Below are positions 1 through 9,044 of a DNA stretch of 64,000 nt, in pieces. The notes beneath the pieces are model-generated. The model saw only the letters and a program-made list of their open reading frames with translations, did no database searches and was not told the DNA's origin. Within the stretch, counting starts at the first letter, position 1. Each line of letters opens with the position of its first letter. Position numbers and translations under genes: made by a program. This stretch comes from Agaribacillus aureus (lineage in GTDB: Bacteria; Bacteroidota; Bacteroidia; Cytophagales; Cyclobacteriaceae), in contig JAUJEB010000007.1 in NCBI GenBank assembly GCA_030442055.1, positions 372,001 through 436,000 on the forward strand. The letters are read 5' to 3'.

Positions 1-1481
1 CCTAGCCCACCACCCAGCCGAAAGGTCAGCTGCCCTGACGATTTGTGCATTAAAGAAAAACGGGGCAGAGGGAAAAGACCGTAGTCAGTTTGGTAGTCCA
101 GCCGCAGACCAGTTTCTAATACCCATTGATCATCTAGGTTCCAGATGTTTTGGGCAAAAACTCCCATGGTGGCATCCGAAAACCCAAGATCCTGACCATT
201 ATCACCGTCGGTTTGCTCAAAGCGATCTGTCCATAAATTGAGACCGGCAATCCATTCCATTTTTTCTCCGGGCCAACTTATATTGGCTTCGCTAAAGGAG
301 GAAAATTGCTTTCCGGCAAAAGTAAAATCTGGAATTTCTACCGACCGGTCATAGAAGTTCAGACTATTTTTTAAGGTGAACGTGGCATTGCTGCTAAATT
401 GATGTGTAAGTTGAAGCTGAGAGGAAAAACGATCTGTTTCGTTTTTTTCGAAATACGGATCGTCAATCTCTTTGCCCTCCACGTGATCTATATTGCCACC
501 CAGCCGTTTTTCGGTAACAAAGTTCACACTTGCGTTTAGGGTTGTGCCCTCGTCCAAATACAAAAACAATCTTGGGTTCAACGTCAGGCGATCGAACTTT
601 GGGATAGCGGTAAGCCCGATATCAGCGGGATCATAAGGTGTGCCTTTGTTGTAAGAGGCAAAGATGGTTGTGCCTACTTTGTCAAATTTTTCAGCATAAA
701 AACCACTGGCATCCAGTCCCAACGCCGAGGTACCATTCAGCATGAAACTCAGTTCCGGTGTTTCTTCCGGCGTTTTGGTGATCAGGTTAACCAGTCCGGC
801 GATAGCCCCGCCCCCATACAGGGTGGAAGAAGCCCCTTTGATAACTTCCACCTGCTTCAGGTCGAGAGGAGCAATCTGCATCAGGCTCAGCCCACCCGAA
901 AAGCCAGAGTAGAGCGGCAGTCCGTCGCGGAGCAGCTGAGTGTATTTACCATCCAGCCCCTGAATTCGAATGCTTGAATTATAGCTTGTGGCAGAAGTCT
1001 GCTGCGTTTGGATGCCTGTACTTTCGTTAAGTAACATGCGAATGTCGCCTGGCTTCATGTTGCCTTTTTCCGACAGCTCTTCTCCTGCAATAAACTCTAC
1101 CCGGGTAGGGATATCTTCAATGGTACGGCTACTGCGGGTAGAACGGATGATGAACTCCTCCATCTCAACATGTGCATGGTGAAGTTCAAAGACCTGATCC
1201 TCTTGAGAAGCAGGCTGTGGAAAAGTTGCTTTGATCAAAAGTGATTCATATCCTACAAAGCTGATTCTGACCGGGTGCTGGCCCTCCGGAATGTCGGTGA
1301 TGGTAACCTGTCCGTTCACATCGGTCACATCACCCTTATTCAAAGTAGGTAAATATATTGTTACTCCTGCCAGCGGTTCCTGACTTTCATGGTCAATCAC
1401 CCTGGCTTTAAAGGTATTTTGAGCCAATACAGCCTGGCCCAATAGCACCATAAGGGCGCTTAAAAAGTATTTTAGTTTCAT
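1..1481 (-). CDS. TonB-dependent outer-membrane receptor, C-terminus cut by window edge
   Basis: About 493 N-terminal residues are present; the reading frame is still open at position 1. Residues 1-21 are a signal peptide ending VLAQ. Residues 22-95 form a carboxypeptidase-regulatory-like beta sandwich (GVTIYLP, DVNGQVTITDIP, SFVGYES). Residues 115-237 are the plug, with IRIQGLDG, LLRDGLP and VIKGASSTLYGGGA. The rest looks like barrel strands with aromatic residues at strand ends. The family imports siderophores, cobalamin or metal chelates with energy from TonB-ExbBD. The cargo cannot be told from sequence. It lies 71 nt downstream of a Cys-rich exported protein on the same strand and is probably cotranscribed with it. 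The start is the ATG right before the signal peptide. Confidence 0.93.
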   Translation of the reverse strand, partial: MKLKYFLSALMVLLGQAVLAQNTFKARVIDHESQEPLAGVTIYLPTLNKGDVTDVNGQVTITDIPEGQHPVRISFVGYESLLIKATFPQPASQEDQVFELHHAHVEMEEFIIRSTRSSRTIEDIPTRVEFIAGEELSEKGNMKPGDIRMLLNESTGIQTQQTSATSYNSSIRIQGLDGKYTQLLRDGLPLYSGFSGGLSLMQIAPLDLKQVEVIKGASSTLYGGGAIAGLVNLITKTPEETPELSFMLNGTSALGLDASGFYAEKFDKVGTTIFASYNKGTPYDPADIGLTAIPKFDRLTLNPRLFLYLDEGTTLNASVNFVTEKRLGGNIDHVEGKEIDDPYFEKNETDRFSSQLQLTHQFSSNATFTLKNSLNFYDRSVEIPDFTFAGKQFSSFSEANISWPGEKMEWIAGLNLWTDRFEQTDGDNGQDLGFSDATMGVFAQNIWNLDDQWVLETGLRLDYQTDYGLFPLPRFSLMHKSSGQLTFRLGGGL

Positions 1482-1552
1482 TTTTTAGATTCAAGTTTTT
1501 GGAAATCAGAAATGTGCTATAAGCACGCACTGTTTAAATTGATTGCCTTCGC

Positions 1553-1876
1553 TTAAATCTGTATTGGAGGTTTTTTGGGGGGATGCAAATGACTTCCCGA
1601 TAAGCTTTCCACGTAAAAGCTATTAAAGTCTTGCTCGGTGAAAGATAAGAAAGAAAGTGTAAGGGCCGAGCCCGGTTGGTAAACAGAGCCCAGGCAGCTT
1701 CCACACGCATAAAAAGGGGAACAAGGCGGATCGGGATTAGGTATATCCTGCTCAGCATCGGAATGTTCGGTACATTCAATGGTCATTTCCTCCTCACAAT
1801 GACTTTCCCCGTCGCAACAGGGTGCCACAGAGAGCGCGAGCGTCATAAATGCCAGAAGAAATGCAAGTGCCTTCAT
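1553..1876 (-). CDS. Small Cys-rich exported protein, DUF6660-like
   Basis: A 107-residue protein. Residues 1-19 are a hydrophobic signal peptide (MKALAFLLAFMTLALSVAP) followed at once by CCDGE. Three Cys clusters follow: CCDGESHC, IECTEH and PPCSPFYACGSC. This pattern resembles the small proteins called DUF6660 in Bacteroidota, which in my recollection sit beside TonB receptors and heavy-metal efflux genes; that family name is from memory. A role in metal sensing or binding is inferred from Cys/His content and from the receptor gene downstream. A longer in-frame start exists 17 codons upstream, but the chosen ATG begins a proper signal peptide and lies directly behind a promoter-like box. 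Confidence 0.68.
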   Translation of the reverse strand: MKALAFLLAFMTLALSVAPCCDGESHCEEEMTIECTEHSDAEQDIPNPDPPCSPFYACGSCLGSVYQPGSALTLSFLSFTEQDFNSFYVESLSGSHLHPPKKPPIQI

Positions 1877-1881
1877 AGAGG

Positions 1882-1889
1882 CAAAGATA
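1882..1889 (-). promoter_or_regulatory. Candidate -7 promoter box for the Cys-rich protein gene
   Basis: Read on the minus strand this is TATCTTTG, a full match to the Bacteroidota -7 consensus TANNTTTG. It ends five bases before the ATG at 1876, so the transcript would be leaderless or nearly so. No clear -33 TTG is seen at the usual distance. Confidence 0.4.
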
Positions 1890-2105
1890 GTTAAATGAAT
1901 TGAAATAGTATTACCGCCGTAGAACACTAAGTGCTTTATCTTCCCAATGGCGCTGGTTAAACGCTATTTTTTTAAATCGAAATACCTGATATGGCTCTTT
2001 ATATTCAAAAAAAAATGAATGATATTTCCTTCATAGATTTTTGACACTTCAATTCTTGAAAAGGATCGTCTGATATGAATTTTCAATTTATCCGGGACGT
2101 CAGGA

Positions 2106-2133
2106 AGAAAAAGGCATCTCAGGAGGGTGCCTT
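2106..2133 (-). terminator. Weak intrinsic terminator-like hairpin after the permease gene
   Basis: AAGGCA at 2111-2116 pairs with TGCCTT at 2128-2133 and is followed on the minus strand by a short T-run. The stem is only six pairs and lies about 100 nt past the stop codon, so the call is tentative. Confidence 0.35.
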
Positions 2134-2233
2134 CTTTCCATTGGTATCCTTTTAATTACAGCGGGAGCGGCAAATGAGTAATACCTTATTTAAATGACAA
2201 AAGTTTTAGTCAAAATTCCAGATTGCTAATTGA

Positions 2234-4603
2234 TCATTCTTCCCGGAGAACTTTTATCGGATTTAGCTGACTCAATCTAACAATTTGTAATAAAATCGTG
2301 CTTAAAGCCACCATCAGCAAAACAATGGATGGAAGTAGCACGTGTTCCATACCAATTGAAATCCTGTAGCTATAATTAGTTAACCATAAATCCATTACAC
2401 GAAACGAAACAGGAATGCCAATTACCGTGGCAACCAGCAGCAGCAAAAAGTATTTTTTAAAAAATAAAAACAAAATAGCCCTGGCAGACGCACCGAAAGT
2501 TTTTCTTATGCCGACTTCCAGTTTGCTATTGGCCACTTCAAAAAGTGCCAACCCAATCAACCCGATACTGGCTAAAACAACCGAAATAAATGTGAACACA
2601 CTAAAAATTTTGAAGAAGGTATCTTCGGCCTGATATTGTTCATGGTATTTGTCCTCCAACAAAAAATATTCAAAAGGTTGATCGCTATAAGCATTTTCCC
2701 AGATATGGCTTAGCTTTTTGGTGATATCCCTGAGCGCATAGGTCGCATTCGGTGTCACGTTCATAGTAATATATCCACTTCTCGGATTAAACTTTAGAAT
2801 CATCGGTTCGATTTTATATCTTAAAGAGGTTTTGTGATAATTATCGATGACCCCAATAATCGTATACGTTTCTTTGGTTTCATAGTCAAATAACCGTTCC
2901 CCAATAGCCTGGTCAGGACTTAAACCCAAGGCTCGCGCTGACACTTCATTGATGATTACTTTAGTTTGGTTTGATGAAGTACTGCTTCGCCTGGAAAAGT
3001 TGGTTCCGGTTAGCAACCTAATGCCATAAGTGTCTAAATAGTTTTCGTCGACACCATTCACATATAACATAACGCTGTCGCCGGACCCGATTTTCGAAAA
3101 GTTGACCTCTTGCCGGTAGGATTGGCCGGGTATGGTTGTGGAAGATGTGAGGCTATTTATTAAAGGAAGCTTGGCAATCTCATTTTTAAGGTATTTCATT
3201 TTCACCATTCTGCCTCGCCAGTTATCCTTTGGTGGCTTGATTATTAGCTGGTTTTGTGATCTAAATCCTAATGCCTTCGTTTTCATGTAGTTCAATTGCG
3301 AAGACATGACAAACAGACCGATCATCAGGACCGATGAAATCGCAAATTGAGTGACAACCAATCCTCTTCTTATTCTTTGTCCTTTGGTGGTCTTGACTTC
3401 CCCGACCCTGGCTATCCCTGAATTTTTTCTCGTAATCAAAAAGAGCGCCGGATAAGCAGCGGTTAGGATAAATCCAAATATAAAAAGAAGGAAGAAAAAG
3501 CTATTGATATGAAGCACATCACTAAATAGCGGTAACAAGTGATTTCCTGCAAAACCCATGAAATGGTCGTAGGTAACAAATAAGAAAAACACTGTTAAAA
3601 AAAAAGCCAGGCAATTAATGAATAAGGTCTCAAAAATAAATTGTAGTGCCAACTGCAGATTAGTAGACCCAAGTGCTTTTTTAATAAAGACTTCCCCGGT
3701 CCTGCTTAGTGATTGTGCTATTGATAAATTAATGAAGTTAATCCAGGACAAGAGCAAGATAAGCAAGCCTACATAGGCAAGCATTAACTCAAATGGGCTT
3801 AGCGCAGGTGCCAGTGGTATTAGCTTTACAGCGATCTTTGATCCCTTGTCTTTAAATACTGTTTGGCTGGAAATGAAGCTTGAGATTTTACCGGATAAAT
3901 CGTTGGCATCTACACCACTGTTGGTTTGAATGTACTGGTAGCTGGTTGGTTTATCCCACAGGGTCTCATCTTCCAAACTGGCGAACAGCATATCGAATTT
4001 AACCTTCGAATTCCGGGGAGGATCTTCTAAAACGCAAGTGATTGTCCTGCTCTCTTCACGCCCCCAGGGAACCCGGGTTACGATTGACCGGCCAATAGGA
4101 TTATCATGTCCAAAGTATTTTTTTGCCGTGGATTGGGTAATTACCACAGCATTCGGATCCGTCAGTGCATTTTTTTGCATTCCAAGCAATGTTTTAAATG
4201 TAAACATTTGCAGAAATGACGAGTCTACTGAAAAAATCCGACGCTCATTGGAAGACATCACATCACCCTGCTTATCGTAGACCATTACCAAAGTTTCTAC
4301 GCGCTGACTAAATTTTGTATGATTGACAATTTCCGGAATAGCGTCCCGGCTGGCAATGGTTATGCCAGGATAGGTTAACTGCCCCTCATAAGTGATATTC
4401 CCATTTTTTCTTTCAACCTGGGATAACTTAAATATGTTATTTTGATTGCTGTGAAAGTTATCAAATGTCAATGAGTAACCTATATATTTGGCAATGATCA
4501 CGGCTGATGCCATTCCCAGAAATAAGCCAAAAATATTTACTGCATTTCGAATTTTATCCTTCCATAAAATTCTCAGAAGAGTTTTTGCGTATTGATTTAG
4601 CAT
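2234..4603 (-). CDS. ABC transporter permease, FtsX/MacB type, 789 residues
   Basis: Inner-membrane permease of the large Bacteroidota type with two FtsX domains. Residues 1-45 hold the first membrane segment and the typical entry KTLLRILWKDKIRNAVNIFG; a MacB-like periplasmic domain follows (about 45-270). Four-helix FtsX blocks lie near 275-430 and 660-780, with IKKALGSTNLQL and EVGIRKTFGAS coupling motifs. A second periplasmic domain lies at about 450-650. Such permeases normally work with a separate MacB/LolD-like ATPase in mechanotransmission or peptide export. No ATPase gene is adjacent, and neighbours point the same way but are widely spaced. Substrate unknown. Start is an ATG with no usable alternative nearby. 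Confidence 0.88.
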   Translation of the reverse strand: MLNQYAKTLLRILWKDKIRNAVNIFGLFLGMASAVIIAKYIGYSLTFDNFHSNQNNIFKLSQVERKNGNITYEGQLTYPGITIASRDAIPEIVNHTKFSQRVETLVMVYDKQGDVMSSNERRIFSVDSSFLQMFTFKTLLGMQKNALTDPNAVVITQSTAKKYFGHDNPIGRSIVTRVPWGREESRTITCVLEDPPRNSKVKFDMLFASLEDETLWDKPTSYQYIQTNSGVDANDLSGKISSFISSQTVFKDKGSKIAVKLIPLAPALSPFELMLAYVGLLILLLSWINFINLSIAQSLSRTGEVFIKKALGSTNLQLALQFIFETLFINCLAFFLTVFFLFVTYDHFMGFAGNHLLPLFSDVLHINSFFFLLFIFGFILTAAYPALFLITRKNSGIARVGEVKTTKGQRIRRGLVVTQFAISSVLMIGLFVMSSQLNYMKTKALGFRSQNQLIIKPPKDNWRGRMVKMKYLKNEIAKLPLINSLTSSTTIPGQSYRQEVNFSKIGSGDSVMLYVNGVDENYLDTYGIRLLTGTNFSRRSSTSSNQTKVIINEVSARALGLSPDQAIGERLFDYETKETYTIIGVIDNYHKTSLRYKIEPMILKFNPRSGYITMNVTPNATYALRDITKKLSHIWENAYSDQPFEYFLLEDKYHEQYQAEDTFFKIFSVFTFISVVLASIGLIGLALFEVANSKLEVGIRKTFGASARAILFLFFKKYFLLLLVATVIGIPVSFRVMDLWLTNYSYRISIGMEHVLLPSIVLLMVALSTILLQIVRLSQLNPIKVLREE

Positions 4604-4776
4604 TTCCCAGTTGTATTAATACTATTTTGAAAAGAAATATAAATTAATATTTAATACAACATTACTCAATCTTGACAGGTTTTTTTTATGAATTAAACAA
4701 ATTTAAGATCAGGGAAAACAGCGAAAAGAAGAACAATAACTAATGGCAATTATCAAGCGTACCAGGTAAAATCAAA

Positions 4777-6171
4777 TTACTGCAACTTGATTACCCAGTA
4801 GTCCGCGCCGCCGTTGTTGTTTTCTACATCTCCATCCGAAGAGATGGCAAAACCTGCTATGATATATCCTCCGTCTGCGGTCTGTTGGATAGCACTGGCA
4901 GTATCATACCCGGATCCTCCCAGGTTGGCTTCCCATGCCAGGTTACCCGCAGGTCCCAGCTTTGCTATCCAGTAATCTACAGCTCCCTGATTGCCACCCA
5001 CATCGCCATCGGAAGAATAAGAGCGCCCTGCCAGGATATATCCATCATCGCTGGTTTGTTGAATATCCAGCAACACATCGTTACCGGAGCCTCCCAGATT
5101 TGTTTCCCATTCGAGATTTCCAAAGGCATTTAGTTTTACGATCCAATAGTCACTGTTTCCGTTGTTCGCTCCTACATCACCATTGGAAGAATAAGAATAT
5201 CCAGCTACGATATATCCTCCATCGGTGGTCTGTTGAATAGCGCGCCCAAAATCTTCGGCCGATCCTCCAAGGTTGCTTTCCCACTCAAGGTTTCCGGCGA
5301 CATTTAGTTTTACAACCCAATAGTCACCTCCTCCGTTATTGCCACCCACATCTCCATTGGCGGAAAAAGAGTACCCTCCTACGATATACCCTCCGTCGGC
5401 GGTTTGCTGAACGTCATGGGCCATATCAGCGCTGCTTCCCCCCAGATTGGTCTCCCATTTTAAGGTGCCATCCGATGTCAGCCTTACAATCCAATAATCC
5501 CATCCTCCCAAATTACCACCTACGTCCCCATCTGAGGATACAGAACCTCCAGCCACAATATATCCTCCGTCAGCAGTCTGCTGAATGGCGTTGGCCACAT
5601 CGCTGGAAGATCCACCCACATTTGCTTCCCATATCAAAGCACCGGTTGCATCGAGCTTTGTAATCCAATAGTCCTCACTTCCGTTATTTCCACCCACATC
5701 GCCGTCTGAAGAATTGGTATGGCCGGCTATAATGTAGCCGTCGTCCGAAGTTTGCTGAATGCAGTTAGCGTGATCATCCTGGGATCCGCCGAGAATAACC
5801 TCCCAGATTAAGCCACCGCCTGCATCCAACTTTGTAATCCAATAATCCCATTCTTCCACAGGCATAGGGCCATTGAAAGAATTGGAAGACCCTGCCACAA
5901 CATACCCCCCATCTGTAGTTTGCAGAACGGAACGAGCGTAATCTTCATATTCTCCTCCCAGGTTTGTTTTCCATTCGATATTCAGTTCTTTGCCTTTCCA
6001 GGTCAGGTCGTTTATTGTATTGTTTCCCCTGCGATCGGGCGTCCTGAGGGTATTAGTGTGAGCGCTTTCCCGGTTTCTTTCATCGACCAGTCCATGGTCA
6101 TCCTCTTTACAGCTTGATATCACCAACACCCCGATTATAAATATTAACAGACAATAGAATAATTTCATCAT
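4777..6171 (-). CDS. Probable surface lipoprotein with seven tandem propeller-like repeats
   Basis: Lipoprotein signal with lipobox ISSC and acylated Cys21. The residues just after it, KEDD, resemble the charged export signal that sends Bacteroidota lipoproteins to the cell surface. Residues 67-464 are seven repeats of about 57 residues, each starting W-E-x-N-L-G-G-S, then IQQT-D-GGYI-AG, then SSDGDVGGNNG, then DYWI-KL. Seven equal units suggest a closed seven-bladed beta propeller, by inference. No C-terminal secretion domain follows the last repeat. Function is unknown; binding of glycan or protein at the surface would fit the glycan genes around it. ATG at 6171 is doubled (MMK), so the start may be one codon later. 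Confidence 0.85.
   Translation of the reverse strand: MMKLFYCLLIFIIGVLVISSCKEDDHGLVDERNRESAHTNTLRTPDRRGNNTINDLTWKGKELNIEWKTNLGGEYEDYARSVLQTTDGGYVVAGSSNSFNGPMPVEEWDYWITKLDAGGGLIWEVILGGSQDDHANCIQQTSDDGYIIAGHTNSSDGDVGGNNGSEDYWITKLDATGALIWEANVGGSSSDVANAIQQTADGGYIVAGGSVSSDGDVGGNLGGWDYWIVRLTSDGTLKWETNLGGSSADMAHDVQQTADGGYIVGGYSFSANGDVGGNNGGGDYWVVKLNVAGNLEWESNLGGSAEDFGRAIQQTTDGGYIVAGYSYSSNGDVGANNGNSDYWIVKLNAFGNLEWETNLGGSGNDVLLDIQQTSDDGYILAGRSYSSDGDVGGNQGAVDYWIAKLGPAGNLAWEANLGGSGYDTASAIQQTADGGYIIAGFAISSDGDVENNNGGADYWVIKLQ
4780..5973 (-). repeat. Seven in-frame tandem coding repeats of about 171 bases
   Basis: The repeat units of the lipoprotein gene are visible in DNA: phrases such as ATATATCC(T/A)CC(A/G)TC and CACCCACATC(T/G)CC recur about every 171-174 bases on the plus strand. 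Units are clearly diverged from one another, so this is an old duplication and not a recent expansion. Confidence 0.8.
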
Positions 6172-6180
6172 TTTATTATA

Positions 6181-6440
6181 TTATTTTAATGTCTTTAAAT
6201 CTAGCTGAATCGGATCTCCTTTTCTCACAAAATTCATACCCGGCCGGTATGAATTGATGTGGTAATCACTTGATTTGATATTGATCCGTGGAGGATACGC
6301 TTCTTTTGGAAAAACCACTTTCAGGTTTCCTTTGAAAATGCCTCAAAGAAAACCAGGTCTTAAAAGAACGAAACCTGCTGTGGAAGAGGAAGTTCCTGAA
6401 ACTTGTCTTCCAATTTTGGGTGATCTTATGACAATAAGAT
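6181..6440 (-). pseudogene. Decayed 3' end of an unknown gene
   Basis: The minus strand from 6342 to the TAA at 6181 encodes 53 uninterrupted residues of protein-like composition, including NLKVVFPKEAYPPRIN, DYHINSYRPGMNFV and KGDPIQLDL, with no start codon. A TGA sits just upstream at 6343-6345. In another frame upstream, HPKLEDKFQELPLPQQV also looks coding. I read this as the remains of a longer gene broken by a frameshift or stop. Its stop lies only nine bases before the lipoprotein start, as expected for an old operon partner. Family not recognised. Confidence 0.45.
6231..6255. repeat. Perfect 10-bp inverted repeat with 5-base spacer
   Basis: AATTCATACC at 6231-6240 and GGTATGAATT at 6246-6255 flank CGGCC. 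It lies 60-84 bases upstream of the lipoprotein start and inside the decayed frame. It could be an operator for the lipoprotein gene. No T-run follows on either strand, so a terminator is unlikely. Confidence 0.5.
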
Positions 6441-6465
6441 GAACCTGGCGTATATTGTACTAAAT

Positions 6466-8757
6466 CTATAGGTTATCTTCACCAATATTGAATTCTATGG
6501 TTTGATCTCCAATAGAAAGTTTAAAGGCCCCTTTTTCCACTACCCTTTGGCCAGAAGTGTTAATGAAGGATAAATCATTACTGGTCAATTCAAACTTAAA
6601 AGTATTGCTCTCCCCGGGCCCAAGTTCCACTTTCTGAAAACGCTTTAATCTTTTGACGCTTGGTGAAACCGAGGCATACAAATCAGTGGTATAAAGTTCT
6701 ATGGCTTCCTTGCCTTTGACCTTACCCGAATTGGTTAGCTTCACACTCACTTCGATGGCCTCATCAGTTGTAAATACGGCTTTGTTTAATTTTAACTCCG
6801 AGTATTCAAAACTTGTATAACTCAGGCCAAAACCAAAGGGCCATTGCGGATTGAATCCGTTTTGTTCGTAGTTGTCCACTATTATTTCGTTAAAAGTTTC
6901 TGAATTCTTATGATCATACATCAGGACATCGCCGGATTCTCTGGGATAGGTAAATGGTAATTTGCCGCTGGGGTTGTAATCTCCAAAGAGTATATCGGCG
7001 GTGGCATTAGCTCCCTGAGAGCCAGGCCTGTAAAGCATTAATATGGCATCAGTCTTGGGTTCGATACCTGAAATAACCCTTGGTCTTCCTTCCACCAACA
7101 GCAGGATAACAGGTTTGCCTGTGGCAGATGCGGCCTCAGCCAGCTCTATCTGATTTTTATCCAGTGCCAAATCGTGAATACCCCCGGGACTTTCGGCATA
7201 GGCCCGTTCACCAAGCGCCAGTACAATGTAATCGGCCTTGCCGGCATTGGCACGAATGAACCCCGTATTGTAGTTGACTTGATCATTGAATTGGAGTGCG
7301 GCGTTGCATATCACATTTTCTTCCCCAATTTTATTTATGAATGCCTCTTTAATTGAAAGTGTTGATTCGGGATAATATTTTCTATCATTGCCTTGCCAGA
7401 CATAGGACCAACTACTGTGCAGCGCTGTAATATCATGGGCAGCGGGACCGGCCAATAAAATTTTTGAGTTTTTACTGAGAGGCAGGAGGTTATTGTTGTT
7501 TTTTAGTAAGGTAATAGATTCCCTGGCAGCATTCAGTGCTACTTGTTTATAAGCGTCTTTCCCAAAATTTTTAACCGCTTCTTTTTCAGGATATGGATTG
7601 TTGAAAAGCCCCAGGTCAAATTTGAGTTTGAGTATGCGATAGACAGCCTCATCTATCCGCTCTTCACTCACGGCACCTTCATTGACTAATTCGATCAGTA
7701 AATTGCGAAAGCTATAATCCATGGGAACCATACTCATATCAACACCTGCATTTACGGCTATTTTTACCGCCTCCTTTGGAGTTGCGGCAATGTGATGCCT
7801 TAAATGCAGCCTTTTAATGTCTTCCCAATCCGATACGGCAAGCCCCTCAAAATTTAGTTCATCCCGCAATATATCCTGTAAATAATAACTGCTGCCGTGT
7901 ACGGGCATCCCGTTGATCTCTCCTGAATTAATCATTACTGTCGACACGCCGGCGCCACTGGCGGCAGCAAATGGAGGCAGGAAAATTTCCCTAAGCATGA
8001 CTTCGGGAATATAAGCCGGCGTTCTGTCTTTTCCCGTTTGGGGGAATGAATAGCCAAGATAATGTTTCATACAAGCTGCAACCGCAGTAATATTTTCAAG
8101 TCCATCTTCTTCATAACTCACGATAGCGGCTTCCGACATGCTCGTTGTTACATATACATCTTCCCCATACGTTTCTTCAAACCTTGACCACAATGGTTGG
8201 CGCCCCACGCCCATGGTGGGATCAAAATTCCACCTGATGCCCGAAGCCCTTACCTCTTTGGCGGTAATCTTTGCTGCCTCCTTTACCAGATCTATATTTC
8301 GTGTGGCCGCCATGCCAATGTTGTGGGGGAAAAGTGTTGATCCAAGCGTGTAGTTGGCGCCATGAATAGCATCAATGCCGTACAGGACCGGAATGGAATT
8401 GGGCGTTTCCTGAAGGGATATATCCTGGATCTTAGTTAAAATATCATGCCATTGCTCTACAGACAGGGCATGACCCGCTACATTGAGTATGGAGCCAACC
8501 ATGTTTTCAGCGATCGCTTCTTTAAGCTTGTTCTCATCTACCTGAGTGGTGCTTCCATCCTTCATCAGCATGCCCAGCGTGACCTGGGTCATTTGCCCGA
8601 CTTTTTCTTCAATCGACATCTTGTCCAACAATGTTAAAACACGTTCATCTTTGGTCCGGGTTTGAGCACTTTCTTCCTTTAATTTCATATTGCAGGAAGA
8701 GAAAAGAATGATTGAGAAAATCCAAACCCAAAAATTTAAGTTTATCTTATTAGTCAT
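6466..8757 (-). CDS. Glycoside hydrolase family 3 beta-glucosidase, lipoprotein (BglX-like)
   Basis: A 763-residue exported enzyme that should release terminal beta-linked glucose or similar sugars from oligosaccharides. Lipobox FSSC places acylated Cys at 22. The GH3 N-domain (about 40-370) carries GIDAIHG, RWNFDPTMGVGRQPLWSR-type substrate-loop residues, KHYLGY near 231 and the nucleophile Asp310 in GLAVSDW. The second GH3 domain spans about 425-620 (PLSKNSKILLAGPAA, ALGERAYAESPGG). Residues 660-750 form the fibronectin-III-like tail. Length and domain order match BglX. Nearby lyase and glycosidase-like genes suggest a shared glycan diet, although there is no SusC/SusD pair here. Confidence 0.95.
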   Translation of the reverse strand: MTNKINLNFWVWIFSIILFSSCNMKLKEESAQTRTKDERVLTLLDKMSIEEKVGQMTQVTLGMLMKDGSTTQVDENKLKEAIAENMVGSILNVAGHALSVEQWHDILTKIQDISLQETPNSIPVLYGIDAIHGANYTLGSTLFPHNIGMAATRNIDLVKEAAKITAKEVRASGIRWNFDPTMGVGRQPLWSRFEETYGEDVYVTTSMSEAAIVSYEEDGLENITAVAACMKHYLGYSFPQTGKDRTPAYIPEVMLREIFLPPFAAASGAGVSTVMINSGEINGMPVHGSSYYLQDILRDELNFEGLAVSDWEDIKRLHLRHHIAATPKEAVKIAVNAGVDMSMVPMDYSFRNLLIELVNEGAVSEERIDEAVYRILKLKFDLGLFNNPYPEKEAVKNFGKDAYKQVALNAARESITLLKNNNNLLPLSKNSKILLAGPAAHDITALHSSWSYVWQGNDRKYYPESTLSIKEAFINKIGEENVICNAALQFNDQVNYNTGFIRANAGKADYIVLALGERAYAESPGGIHDLALDKNQIELAEAASATGKPVILLLVEGRPRVISGIEPKTDAILMLYRPGSQGANATADILFGDYNPSGKLPFTYPRESGDVLMYDHKNSETFNEIIVDNYEQNGFNPQWPFGFGLSYTSFEYSELKLNKAVFTTDEAIEVSVKLTNSGKVKGKEAIELYTTDLYASVSPSVKRLKRFQKVELGPGESNTFKFELTSNDLSFINTSGQRVVEKGAFKLSIGDQTIEFNIGEDNL

Positions 8758-9044
8758 CAGCTTGTCATTAAGAAATTTCCTAGTCTTTTAGACTATAAAA
8801 TTCCTCAATTATTCAGGTAACTAACTCTGGTATTTGTCCCATTTATGAAGGGTGCTTGTTTCATTTACCCGAATTATTCATGATATCATTGCATTTTGTT
8901 GAAATTTTGAATTGAATAAGGACCTGGTTCATTCCTCTAAAGCTCATAAATATTTTTGCCCAGGAATTTTTGAACCCTGGCGGGTAGGACAGTGACTTTT
9001 TACTTATTCAGAATAAATGGGAGTGGCCGTTGCCATCTAGTGAA

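Larger units (their letters stand above)
1877..2233. other. Intergenic region without a gene
   Basis: AT-rich spacer between the Cys-rich protein gene and the 3' end of the permease gene. It holds the promoter-like box at 1882-1889 and the weak terminator at 2106-2133. I see no convincing reading frame on either strand. Confidence 0.6.

Noticed and set aside
1676..1894. Plus-strand frame opposite the Cys-rich protein
   Set aside because: It is antisense to a gene with a signal peptide and conserved Cys motifs, and is highly basic as expected for a shadow frame.
4780..5973. Regular repeats that could suggest a CRISPR-like or satellite array
   Set aside because: The period of about 171 bases stays in frame and encodes a conserved protein repeat; units are diverged at third codon positions.
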